17,993 bases of DNA from Ectocarpus siliculosus (lineage: Eukaryota > Sar > Phaeophyceae > Ectocarpales > Ectocarpaceae), in NCBI GenBank assembly GCA_000310025.1, contig FN649750.1, positions 4,155,060-4,173,052 on the forward strand, in the 5' to 3' direction. Position numbers and translations under genes: made by a program. This document shows positions 1 through 8,146 of the stretch, one piece after another (position 1 is the stretch's first letter; every line of letters starts with the position of its first letter). A model generated the notes under the pieces. It made no database searches and was not told where the DNA came from. It saw only the letters and a program-made list of their open reading frames with translations.

Positions 1-475
1 CCCCCTCCCTTTTTTGGTTTCAAATGGTTCCCCCCAAAACCCCCCTCCCCCCCCTTTGCCCCCAATTTTTGAAACCCCCAAAAAAAATTTTTTTTTAGGC
101 CTTTTTTGAAACCCCCCCAGGGGGGAGGGTGCCCGTGGGGGCTAGAGTTACCCCGCCCCCCCCCCTTTTTGAAAGAAGACCAGTACCCCCCCCCCAACCA
201 AAATTTTTCAAAAGTTCGGGGGTTGCGTTTTGGCCCCCCCCCCCCCCCCCCTTTTTTTTTTAATGGCAGTTATCCCCCTGCACAAGGGGGTGGTTTTGGC
301 CCCCGCCCCCAAAAGGAAAGGATAAAAAACCCCCCCCCGAGGGTTTGGGGCACCCCCATGGCCCCCCCCCCCCCGGGGGGAGATTGGGGGGTGTCCCTTT
401 TACAACCCCCCCCCCCCCCCCGATTGTGGTCAAATGACTACGGCAAGCAACAAATGAGCACGCCCCCCCCCCGAT
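1..475. other. Homopolymer-rich low-quality edge
   Basis: This stretch consists largely of long C runs (up to about 20), T runs and A runs, joined by short normal-looking words. The composition changes abruptly to ordinary mixed sequence by about position 480. Runs of every base, each called several times over, resemble the degraded tail of a sequencing read left at a contig end, and not a biological repeat. Open frames across it are Pro/Gly-rich and not believable on either strand. I assign no gene here. A real C-rich sequence is possible but less likely. Confidence 0.7.
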
Positions 476-514
476 TGAATGATGACGCGTACCCCCCTGT
501 ACGTCTCTCAACAG

Positions 515-700
515 GTCTGCGGCATCGCCATCGGCACCCACCCCACCGTGGGAGCGGCGTGCGTGATCACTCTCGCGGGCGGTTACGGTCCACGGCCCCT
601 GTCAAGATCGGCGGACGTGGTGTGCGAGGCTGGCTCGGCGCCGTCGGCGGAGTTCAGGGAGGTCCTGGAGAGCATACCGGTCCCGCAGATCACGGAGGAG
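515..700 (+). CDS. Internal exon of unidentified gene, possible CAP/SCP-like C-terminal part
   Basis: A 62-codon GC-rich exon lies between a good acceptor (pyrimidine-rich tract ending CAACAG at 509-514) and a donor GAG|GTTAGT at 701. Phase 0 at both ends keeps the frame open. The peptide starts VCGIAIGTHPTVGAACVITL and continues AGGYGPRPLS, then an acidic tail ending LESIPVPQITEE. The G-x-x-x-G-x-H-P...G...V-I-x-x-A-G-G pattern recalls the last strand of CAP/SCP (PR-1-like) secreted proteins, but this is a memory-level resemblance only. The upstream exons are missing because the sequence to the left is degraded, so start and full length cannot be given. The last third is duplicated downstream at 823-886. 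The exon itself is fairly certain; the family is not. Confidence 0.5.
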
Positions 701-710
701 GTTAGTTTTC
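647..710 (+). repeat. Direct duplication, copy 1 (half exon plus donor)
   Basis: These 64 bases (the final 18 codons of the exon, the donor and the first 10 intron bases) recur 176 bases downstream at 823-886 without gaps and with four substitutions. The unit spans the exon-intron junction, so it arose by duplication of DNA and not by insertion of a spliced copy. Confidence 0.9.
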
Positions 711-822
711 ACCCCTTCTTTTCGTTTTTTTTTTCTTGCAAGTGTACATACGATCACCGAGATAGTGCCACAGCGGGAGGGAGCGTGTTGGACGCCTCTG
801 AGGGAAAAACTGGGGTTGTTGG

Positions 823-886
823 GCGGAATTCAGGGAGGTCCTGGAGAGCATACCCTTCCCGCAGATCACGGAAGAGGTTAGTTTTC
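823..886 (+). repeat. Direct duplication, copy 2 (orphan half exon)
   Basis: This copy retains an intact donor (GAAGAG|GTTAGT) and the same reading frame within itself, encoding EFREVLESIPFPQITEE. Relative to copy 1, three of the four changes are synonymous and one is Val to Phe. The frame opens only from 802, after a stop at 799-801, and I see no pyrimidine-rich acceptor in front. It is most likely a truncated duplicate inside the intron. Use as an alternative exon cannot be excluded. Confidence 0.85.
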
Positions 887-912
887 GCTCTGTTTCTCAT
901 TTTTATAATTTT

Positions 913-1048
913 GTTTTGATTTCTCTCCTTTGCTTCCTAGGAAGCTGTATCATGTTGGGGGGTAGCTGGCCTGTGGCCCCCGAATGCGTGCGCGTCAGGT
1001 GGACCTGTACTGACCGGAAACAAGGGTTTTTAGCTTGAAGACAACAGC
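913..1048 (+). repeat. Dispersed repeat family, copy C
   Basis: This segment shares ordered blocks with 2931-3078 and 15195-15358: a TTGATTTCT...CCTAG start (shared with copy 2931 only), a GGGGTAG-TGGCCTGTG-CC block, a GTTGGA-like middle, and a GACCGGAA...GGTTTTTAG-TTGAAGACAACA end. The tail of this copy continues directly into the 72-bp tandem array. No coding capacity is seen. It looks like a short interspersed, non-autonomous element, but I see no clear RNA polymerase III A and B boxes. Confidence 0.6.
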
Positions 1049-1312
1049 ATGCTATCACCGAACGACTATACGCGTTTGAGATAAACAACACAGCACGGTT
1101 TTTAGCTTGAAGACAACAACATGCCATCACCGAACGACTATACGCGTTTGAGATAAACAACACAGCACGGTTTTTAGCTTGAAGACAACAACATGCCATC
1201 ACCGAACGACTATACGCGTTTGAGATAAACGACACAGCACGGTTTTTAGCTTGAAGACAACAACATGCCATCACCGAAAGACTATACGCGTTTGAGATGA
1301 ACAACACAGCAG
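1025..1312 (+). repeat. Tandem array, 4 x 72 bp
   Basis: Four head-to-tail units start at 1025, 1097, 1169 and 1241, each beginning GGTTTTTAGCTTGAAGACAA. They differ by a handful of substitutions. The first third of the unit equals the 3' tail of the dispersed repeat family, so the array seems to have grown from that tail. The period is 24 codons, so the minus strand reads as a 24-residue repeated peptide. That follows from the arithmetic and is not evidence of a gene. Confidence 0.95.
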
Positions 1313-1398
1313 TCCCAAGAGGATGTGTTGGAAATCTCTGCAGTGAGTACGGAAGAAGGCCAGCTGAATACTGGGCTTACTATTTGTTCTCTTCGTAG

Positions 1399-1578
1399 GT
1401 GTTCGGAGTCGTCCGTCCAGAATACGGGGACACCACTCAAGTCGCAAGTGGCAATTGTAGAGCTTTGGTTTTGGTGGTTGTGTGTGCATACGTGTGTGCG
1501 TCGACTGATGCTCGCCGGCTGACCAGGGCAGAGAAGCCAGTGTCTGCAAGAGAGAAGGCAAGGAGAACAGCTTTCTAG
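1399..1578 (+). CDS. Candidate last exon of the 515-700 gene
   Basis: A good acceptor (TATTTGTTCTCTTCGTAG, ending 1398) precedes a frame open for 59 codons to a TAG at 1576-1578. The acceptor phase (0) matches the donor at 700. The peptide begins VFGVVRPEYGDTTQVASG, passes through a hydrophobic patch (LVLVVVCAYVCA) encoded by GT-rich DNA, and ends in a basic tail (ARREKA-like, Arg/Lys-rich). I recognise no domain. The GT-rich composition could produce this frame by chance, and splicing from 700 to 1399 would skip the duplicate and the tandem array. Treat as a hypothesis. Confidence 0.25.
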   Translation: MFGVVRPEYGDTTQVASGNCRALVLVVVCAYVCASTDARRLTRAEKPVSAREKARRTAF

Positions 1579-2288
1579 CCCGCAGGGTGCTCCCAACAGG
1601 GGGAACGCGGAAGAGATGTGTGTGTGTGTGTGTGCTAACCCTACCCCTACAGTGTTTTATCAGTTTTGGGGAGGCATTATGGCGTGTTTTGTTTTGGGTA
1701 TTTCTTTATGGCAGATTCATCTGTTCAGTTCAAATAGTAGGTGTGGTGTACGGCTTCGGATACTACTTGTAGGCGTTAGTGAGCTCTCGTTCGTCGTAAG
1801 GGAGCGTCTGGTCGTTTAGTAATGCCTCTTTGTATTTATGCTACCCCAAACGCTGGTCTAGTCTACCTAGCTCTCTTTTCATGTTTCGACCTTCAAACTC
1901 TCGTTCCGGACCTCGATCTCTCTCCCCTCTTTTTCACCCCGCTCCTTGTTGCAAACCCTCTCGATTCCTTTTTTTCTTCCATTCCTCCATCGCTCTTGCC
2001 TCTTTCATGCTCCTCCCATCAGAGTTCCCCGCAGCATTCCGGACATGACCTATCCACGCCGATGGTTCCTCTCCTGTTTCACCTTTTGCTGCTGTGCGGA
2101 TCTGCTTGGCTAAACGCTCTGCCCCTCTGCCCACTGTTCTCGACCCTCTCACCTTTTCGTCGCTGATATGTAGGTCAGCAAGTGTGTCGAAGTCGGGATG
2201 GAAGTGCAGCTGCAGTACACTCCGGGGTCGATCAAGTGCACCTTCGTGCAGGCTTCGGGCGCGCGCAAGAGCATGGGCTGCAAATGGG
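1579..2288. other. No gene seen
   Basis: This holds a (TG)n microsatellite at 1617-1634 and a strongly pyrimidine-rich stretch on the + strand at about 1905-2060. Several short overlapping frames occur on both strands, none with a recognisable domain or splice framework. Confidence 0.6.
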
Positions 2289-2450
2289 CTTGACCACGCC
2301 CGCCCTGTGTGGTGCTCTGACAAGCAGCGAGCTATGATAGCTCAGCCTGACCATGCCCTCCCCGTGAGGTGCTCAGACAAGCAGCGAGCTAAATAGCTCA
2401 GCTTGACCAATCCCGCCCGTGTGGTGCACAGACAGGCTAATTAGTTAAGC
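2289..2450 (+). repeat. Tandem repeat, 3 x 56-57 bp with palindromes
   Basis: Units start at 2289, 2346 and 2402 and share the order YTGACCA, CCCGCCC-like, GTG-GGTGCTC-GACA, then AGC. Each unit ends in an inverted repeat at the same place: 2329-2343 (GAGCTAT-G-ATAGCTC), 2386-2399 (GAGCTA-AA-TAGCTC) and 2437-2444 (CTAATTAG). The third unit is the most diverged. No protein-coding sense is seen. A DNA-binding or cruciform role is conceivable but unproven. Confidence 0.85.
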
Positions 2451-2930
2451 TTCCCCCCGGAGCGCACATATACTGATTTTGTCCATGGGCCTCTTTGTGA
2501 CGCCGAGGCCGAGGAGGAGAAAAGACTTGCAGTTGTACACGGAGCAACCGCCAGCCAGGTGTAGACGTAATTCAGGCCATGATTCCGCGAGCAAAATATG
2601 AAACACTCGCAATAGTCAATTAACTGAATGTTAGTTTCCCCCGAAGAACCGGTGGAAACCGGTATAGTAGGGGACGCAAATGAATGACAAGAAGCCCGTG
2701 TCCCGTCGTGGGCAGAGCAGTAGTAGTAGTTGTGCCAAAGAGCTGAGTCGTGAAAGACTATAGAGTCAACCCCCCTACATGCTGTCTTAACGGTCGGTTC
2801 ATTTCTCTTTGTGTGTTGCTGTTATGGTGGTGGTGGTGGGCGCGGTGGCAAGGGAGGGCTGGTATTCCACGAGAGATGGGAGGGGATTTGGCCGAAAATA
2901 TTAAAATATTAACGATTCCCTGTGAGTTTA
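2451..2930. other. No gene seen
   Basis: Ordinary non-coding sequence with a short (GGT)n run near 2826-2840 and an AT-rich island (AATATTAAAATATT) near 2897-2910. I find no exon with splice sites and no RNA gene. Confidence 0.55.
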
Positions 2931-3078
2931 CCTTTGCTTGATTTCTATTCCTAGAAGTGTGTTCAATACCTTTTTGGGGTAGTAGTTGGCCTGTGACCAC
3001 GGAAGGAAGGCGTCCGCCCCAGTTGGACCGGCATGGATATCAGAAGAAGGTATAACGAGAAGGGGACCGGAACGGGTT
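2931..3078 (+). repeat. Dispersed repeat family, copy A
   Basis: It carries the block CCTGTGACCACGG (2990-3002), shared exactly with the copy at 15195. It also shares TTGATTTCT-TTCCTAG with copy C and GGGGACCGGAACGGGTTT near 3062-3077 with both. The 3' simple-repeat tail is absent here. A GGGTTTGAACCC palindrome at 3074-3085 looks like a tRNA B-box or T-arm, but it sits at the very end and no tRNA fold surrounds it. Confidence 0.55.
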
Positions 3079-4937
3079 TGAACCCTTGCGTGACTGAACT
3101 CATCTGACTTTCTGACCTGTTCGGCCGACACTGGGGTTCTTCGTTCCCAGGGTTGGGCTAGTTATTGAAGTGTACCAGGTTGAGCCGGGCTCACAATCGG
3201 CTCCATACAAAGTGCTTAGATTTTGAGGGATTTCAGGCTCAATCCTGACCTATTACCAAAAAAGTAGGTGGGTGAGAGGTACATGTAGCTCAACGTGTGA
3301 AAACAGAGGCCCATCGTTCTTGCAAAGCAGGTGGGCACAGCAGTGTGTATGTTGCTCTTCTTGCTCTGCGGAACTTCCACGAGCTATGCACAGCAGCGAC
3401 TCAAGACTCTCGTTGGATGGTCCGTCGCGTGTGGTTTGGCTACAAACAAACCCCGACGCAGTTATTGTTCTCAACCTCGACCTCGGCGATTGATTGATTC
3501 CTGTGCGCACCCACGGTCTGCGGTTGAACGTCAGGGTGCGCAGGCTGGAACCCCACCCATGCAGATGGCAGGTCTTTTGTCGGCGACGAGTGGTGGATGT
3601 CACAGCAACCTCAAAGTGTTCTATGTCTGGGCCCATCACGAAGATGAAGGGGGGTCTTTCGCTGGCGTGGTGTGGTTGTCTCAGCAAAGTGGTGGTCTGC
3701 GAGCTCATCATCAAAACTCTTCCTATTGCCAGTTCATACTTCATGTACATATGCATCCATCGATTATCGGGTTGCTTCCCTCCTCCGTTGTTGCACACAA
3801 CACTTGTCCCAATGATATCATATGTGGAATGGAAGTCCGGGATGCCCGGCAGGGATCATAATACCTTCAGAGGATCACAAGACAGGACATCAACGACAAA
3901 AAGAGAGGACTGTCAATGGTAAGTGATACAATGTCATTGCGTACGCCAATGCGAGTGAGTGTCGCGCAACGGCGACGTTTCTCTGGCCCTCATTGTCTGC
4001 CGTTGTCTCCTGCTGACTGCCCAGGCACCTGCCCGAGGCACATGTACGGGGGGGCAAGAGGGAAGGAGGAGGCAACGGGAGGAGCCGAACATGTGTCAGC
4101 CCCCCGCTTCATACAAAAATGGTGGGAGGCGTTCTTGATGAAAAAAACGCTGCGAAATGACCCTACAGCCCTCAGGTCCTCAGCCTGGTCCACAGCCAGG
4201 TCCGGAGGCGTAGCAAGTCCCCCAGTCCAACGTACAGGCTGTGTTTCCTAGCATGGCGGCTACCATTGTGAAGAGTGCGATGTGCCGGACGCGAACATGT
4301 GAGCACGAGCCCTGGAAATCGGTCTGTCACCACAGGATACCTATACTGCAGCAGGGTAGACGTGAAAACATGTCTTCTTGTGGAGAATGGCTCAGTGCGT
4401 TCATGTCTCGCTCAGCAGGGTATCCGCAGTACTGCTGTAAACTGCTATAGAAATTGCGGCATGTGTTTATAAGTCTTCGTGCGAGAAGTAGCTCAGTTTG
4501 ATTGTGTCTTGCGGGGTGTGAAAACCTCAAACCTACGTGTGCCACGCTGAACACAGCACGCGTTGGCTTTGGTAGACGCACTTAGGGTGAAATTGACTTC
4601 GCTTCCTAGCCGATGGGGAGGTAACACCAGGTGTGCGGCAACAGCACATGTGTCTAGAGACAGCAGCAACGTGGAAAAGCAGGACAATATGAGGTCGCCA
4701 GTACCCGTTCCGCTTTCCATCGCCATATGTACCGCACACCCATGTAACAAACCCTGGCTGTTTATGGATTGTAGCGGGAAGTCGTTTCCAGCTGTTGCAG
4801 TTTGCAGAACGGTGTACTGTAGATTATCCCGCTCCTTCCCCTGATTGTTGTCCGTACGTTGTTGCGCCCCTCGGCGAAAACTCCTCCTCCCGCTGCTACG
4901 GGGCACGAAAAAAGCGGTTCACCGGCCGAACCCGACC
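3079..4937. other. No confident gene; 5' side of the hydroxylase gene
   Basis: Frames of 170 to 181 codons overlap on opposite strands at 3253-3861, but neither has a recognisable domain, repeated family signature or convincing splice pattern. The last part, directly before 4938, should contain the promoter and 5' UTR of the hydroxylase gene. The frame of its first exon is open upstream to at least 4845 but holds no ATG there, so the ATG at 4938 (context ACCATG) is the first usable start. I see no clear TATA element. Confidence 0.5.
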
Positions 4938-7273
4938 ATGTTCTACTTTCCCGGCTTGTCGTCCTGGCCGTGGCATGACCCGGCGAGCTTCCCCTGGTGC
5001 CAGGAGATGGAGAAGAACGTCCCCGCGATTCGCGCGGAGTACGAGAACCTTGTGCACAAGAAGGTACACTACGTTCTCATACAGCAGTATCTTCAAGATT
5101 CAAGAATCGCCGGCTCGTTTTGGAGTTTCTCAGCTCGCCCACGTGCAAGCTAAGCGTAAAACCTTCCACGGGTTTAGGGAGGCTGATTTTGATGCGGCGG
5201 AGTGAAGGCAACGCCAGGCTGGCATGAAATCAGGGGGTCAGGCTGAGGAGTACGCCGCAACCTGACGTCACGTCGTATTCTGGGCCGCGCTCCAAACAAG
5301 AGGCATTCCTTGTTTGCTCGCAGTGAGGGATGAGGCTCGGGACTAGTGAGTAGACGTGAGTCAAGTTGCAAGGCTAGTGGGCGTTGGCACCCAAGCTCGT
5401 TTGGCAGTGAATGGTCGAAGTCGCATCAGTTGGTAGTGGTTGCGGTGCAGAAGTTTCTGTGTTCCCCATGATTCTGCTGGACCCCCGCGATCTTTAACCA
5501 CTGCCGCAGAAAGCGGCTTCCGACTACGACACCGGCGGCGACGGTGGCGAGCACAAGCTGCACTCCGGGCAGTGGGACTGGCACAGCTACGTGCTCAAGG
5601 GAAGAAGGCAGGAGGTCTTCCGGCAGCACTGCCCGCTAACCGCGGTGAGGTGGTGGTTGTAGGAGACAACGGCGTTGGGCCCTCCTCTCTCGTCGTTGTC
5701 GTTTGCTTGACACTCGTGGTGTTTGATCGCCTACCGCAGGAGCAACTTCCGCCCCGCGAGAGAGTAACGCACCGATTTTGTTTTTTGGCGCCGACACATT
5801 CTCCTACTCCCTTGGTGCTGAACCCCTCCCCCACACGCTTCCTTCTCTGTCGCAATTGCTCTGGTCACCTCGGCAGTCGCTGTTGGATAGTGTGGCGGAT
5901 CACATGGTGAGCGATGCCGATCGTAGGGTCTTTTGATAAGCAAGAGAACGGGCACAAATTAGGTTGCGGTACGCCGGGTGCTTGCATGTACGTACATCGG
6001 CTGATTTCGCTGATTGTTTTGGGAGCCTCGAAAGCAAGAGACTATTTTCGAGTTGTTGCAACCGATGCATGCAGTTTCTGTTTGTCGAATTGGATGGTGC
6101 TATACGTACGTAGTGCACCCTTTTGTTGTTACGAGAAGTATCTGCCGTCACTGCCTCCGCCGCCGCTGTCATTGCGCGCCGTTGCATTTCGACGTGCTCC
6201 TCTGCACACACAACGCACCTGCCAGCACCCGATGTTTGAGCATCCCATCTCTGGCCAAAAACTGCACCTCTTATTTTGTGGTTTTCGCTGCTTTTGCTGC
6301 TGCTGATTTTGCTGCTGCTGATTTTGCTGCTGCTGCAACTGTCACCGCAGGTGGGCACGCCGTTCTCGTTCTCATTTTTTTCCACGCTGCACGGCGGCAG
6401 CTCCATCGCCGCCCACACCGCCCCCTGCAACCTGCGCCTGCGGTGCCACTTGCCCCTCACCGTGCCGTCCGCGGACCCTTCGCAGTGCGGGATGCGTGTG
6501 GGCGGAGAGATTCGACCGTGGGAAGAGGGTAAGGTTCTGAGGCTTGCCTCACATTTTTTTTTCAGCCTCGAGCCCGATTGCGTATAGCCGTATATACGAA
6601 TACGCAAGAAAACACACACACACCCGGGTTGCATCTAAAATGCTGTTGACTTCTGAAATGTATCATGTATTGTATTGTGTGGTGTATCCTTGTCGACCGA
6701 TTAATTGTTCTGATGTTGGTTTTATGTTTTTGGCTCATGTTGCCTGTATCATTATAAATATTGTCTGCCGGGTGTGGTATTGCGTGGGGTTGGGTTGGTC
6801 GTTTACGGTTGTGATGTCCTGTGTGGTGTTCGGTAGGTGGAATGGTCGTTGGTGTAATTCTGCCAAGCGCGGAAAGAACGCTGCTCGGAGGGAACGAGCT
6901 GTACATGGCGCCGAGCGTAGCTTTGTGAACCGTGTCATGAAAAACAAACACTCGCGAGTAAATGTCGTGGAGTCAAAAACGCTGTTTGCTGGAGCTTGGC
7001 TAGCAACCCGGCGTGTTCGCTTCCGTCAGTGCACGCGGTTTACTTCCAATCCCCCGTAATTTCATCGCCGATGCAAAACACCGATGTATTCCAAGGGGTT
7101 CCGACTTTTTCTCTGTCATCGCTCTCTTTTGGTCGTCCGCGTGCTGCGCTTCCACGGAAGCAGGAAAGTGCTTAGTTTTCGATGACTGCTACGAGCATGA
7201 GGTGTGGAACAAAACCGAGAGGGAGCGCGTGCTGCTGTTGTTCGATCTTTGGCACCCGGACCTAGCCGGGGAG
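4938..7273 (+). CDS. Aspartyl/asparaginyl beta-hydroxylase-like 2-oxoglutarate oxygenase (five exons, 3' end unresolved)
   Basis: Exons, joined in frame, are 4938-5063, 5510-5644, 5877-5906, 6351-6528 and 7164-7273 (phases 0, 0, 0, 1), giving 193 residues so far. All introns are GT-AG (446, 232, 444 and 635 bases). The protein is a soluble stand-alone AspH domain with no membrane anchor or TPR region: MFYFPGL start, HSGQWDWHSYVLKG (exon 2), GTPFSFSFFSTLHGG, HTAPCNLRLRCHL (exon 4), and GKCLVFDDCYEHEVWN, FDLWHPDL (exon 5). By spacing from human AspH, H119 and H168 match the two iron ligands (H679, H725), and S108, R128, H130 and R178 match the 2-oxoglutarate contacts S668, R688, H690 and R735. 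An intact Fe(II)/2-oxoglutarate hydroxylase is therefore expected. The substrate is unknown; the family hydroxylates Asp/Asn side chains. The usual short C-terminal helix after WHPDL is not found with confidence. Reading through the donor at 7274 adds 18 residues to a TAG at 7328-7330. Confidence 0.88.
5877..5906 (+). CDS. 30-nt micro-exon (exon 3) of the AspH-like gene
   Basis: Ten codons (SLLDSVADHM) lie between CGGCAG (ending 5876) and ATG|GTGAGC. Both boundaries are phase 0. The peptide exactly bridges CPLTA of exon 2 and VGTPFSF of exon 4, as expected for the family (a short helix before the GTPF strand). Skipping it would keep the frame but delete ten residues, so regulated skipping is possible. 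Confidence 0.8.
6292..6336 (+). repeat. 15-bp minisatellite at the intron 3 acceptor
   Basis: Three units of TTTTGCTGCTGCTGA (third ending C) stop 14 bases before the acceptor at 6350. The T/C content means the repeat probably serves as part of the polypyrimidine tract of exon 4. Copy-number change would alter splicing context. Confidence 0.85.
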
Positions 7274-7309
7274 GTGAGACTCGCTTCACCAAAGCACATC
7301 GATTGCAGT

Positions 7310-7577
7310 GGTCTGTTAGTGACTCACTAGGCCTAACCGGATGTTGAGCCTAAGCTCCGCACCTGCGATGTGACCGACCCAACCCAATCCTTACCCTCAC
7401 CCTAACCCACGGCCAACGCACGGCCTAGTGGCCGCGAACTGGTCGAGAACGCGGCTGCGCCGCGTTGTCGGAGTGCGGAAAAGAGAGAGGGCGCTGGAGA
7501 GGATTCGACCGCCCGAACCAACGCTCGACCAATCAGAGGGCGTATTAGCCGTAGGTGGGAACAGTCACTAGCAGACC
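7310..7577. mobile_element. MITE-like element with 15-bp terminal inverted repeats
   Basis: The left end GGTCTGTTAGTGACT (7310-7324) matches the reverse complement of the right end AGTCACTAGCAGACC (7563-7577) at 14 of 15 positions. The 268-bp interior holds a telomere-like tract and a GC hairpin (CGCGGC-TGC-GCCGCG, 7450-7464) but no transposase. The flanking bases are GT on both sides, a possible 2-bp target duplication but too short to be proof. It begins 36 bases after the last recognised exon of the hydroxylase gene. Superfamily not assigned; a chance inverted repeat is the alternative. Confidence 0.45.
7379..7409 (+). repeat. Degenerate telomere-like tract
   Basis: A short run of CCAACCCAATCC...TTACCCTCACCCTAACCC resembling CCCTAA repeats, inside the inverted-repeat-bounded segment. 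Only one unit is perfect. Confidence 0.5.
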
Positions 7578-7780
7578 GTAAAAACTACTGCGACGGCAGC
7601 ATTGAGCTGGTACACGTGGCGTTTGGGCGCGCCTACAACCTTACGAGGCCCGTGAATAGGGACGTGCGAGGCGCGTCATGCAGTCTCCTACGCTCGGCAC
7701 TAGGGGGCATTTTCGGGGAGCTCGCCCAACCCAACAATACCCGCCCGGAGTGGGGGCAACCATCCCCCCAAGAACCCTAA
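7406..7780 (+). other. Open frame without identity, crossing the inverted-repeat element
   Basis: A frame with no ATG is open for 124 codons to a TAA at 7778-7780, crossing the right inverted repeat. It contains WEQSLADRKNYCDGS and LVHVAFGRAYNLTR. No domain is recognised. It starts inside the telomere-like tract, and the DNA is GC-rich, where long chance frames are common. I list it only because it is the longest frame here; it is probably not coding. Confidence 0.12.
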
Positions 7781-8072
7781 ACGCAAAGAGAAGTGGTTGA
7801 GTTTTGTTCGCACGAGCAACCGCGCGCTCAGCGCAACACCTGCGGCAGATATCGCAGCGGCCTCGTCCCAGCAGCCTCGTTGAGAGAGTGAGGAAAGGGG
7901 ACCCCCCCCTGGCCCCCTGTTGTGCGCGTCCTCTGCGCTCATGGCACTGCGGGTGCGCTTGTTGTTGTGCCCGCAACGATGCGTACGTCATTCGGCCACG
8001 TTTTCCGACAGCCCCCGCGCGTCTTCCCACGTCCACACAGACGGCGCGCGTGAAAGCAGTAGCAGTTGGGGC

Positions 8073-8146
8073 AACCCTAACCATAACCCTAACCCTAGCC
8101 CTAACCCTAACCACAACCATAACCATAACCATAACCCTATCCCCAA
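8073..8146 (+). repeat. Interstitial telomere-type repeat (CCCTAA)n
   Basis: About twelve units of AACCCT/AACCAT/AACCCT type, C-rich on the + strand, with several CCCTAA perfect and others changed to CCATAA or CCACAA. The repeat matches the TTAGGG telomere motif reported for brown algae and many other eukaryotes. It is internal, about 8 kb from the window's left edge, so it is an interstitial remnant and not an active chromosome end. Confidence 0.9.

Noticed and set aside
903-1307. Minus-strand frame encoding a repeated 24-residue peptide
   Set aside because: The 72-bp tandem period is a multiple of three, so any open frame repeats automatically. No start context or neighbouring exons support it.
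3074-3085. GGGTTTGAACCC as a tRNA T-arm
   Set aside because: No acceptor stem, D-arm or anticodon stem can be built around it, so it is only a short palindrome.
6129-6338. Minus-strand Gln/Asn-rich frame
   Set aside because: Complement of the 15-bp intronic minisatellite; it overlaps intron 3 of the hydroxylase gene.
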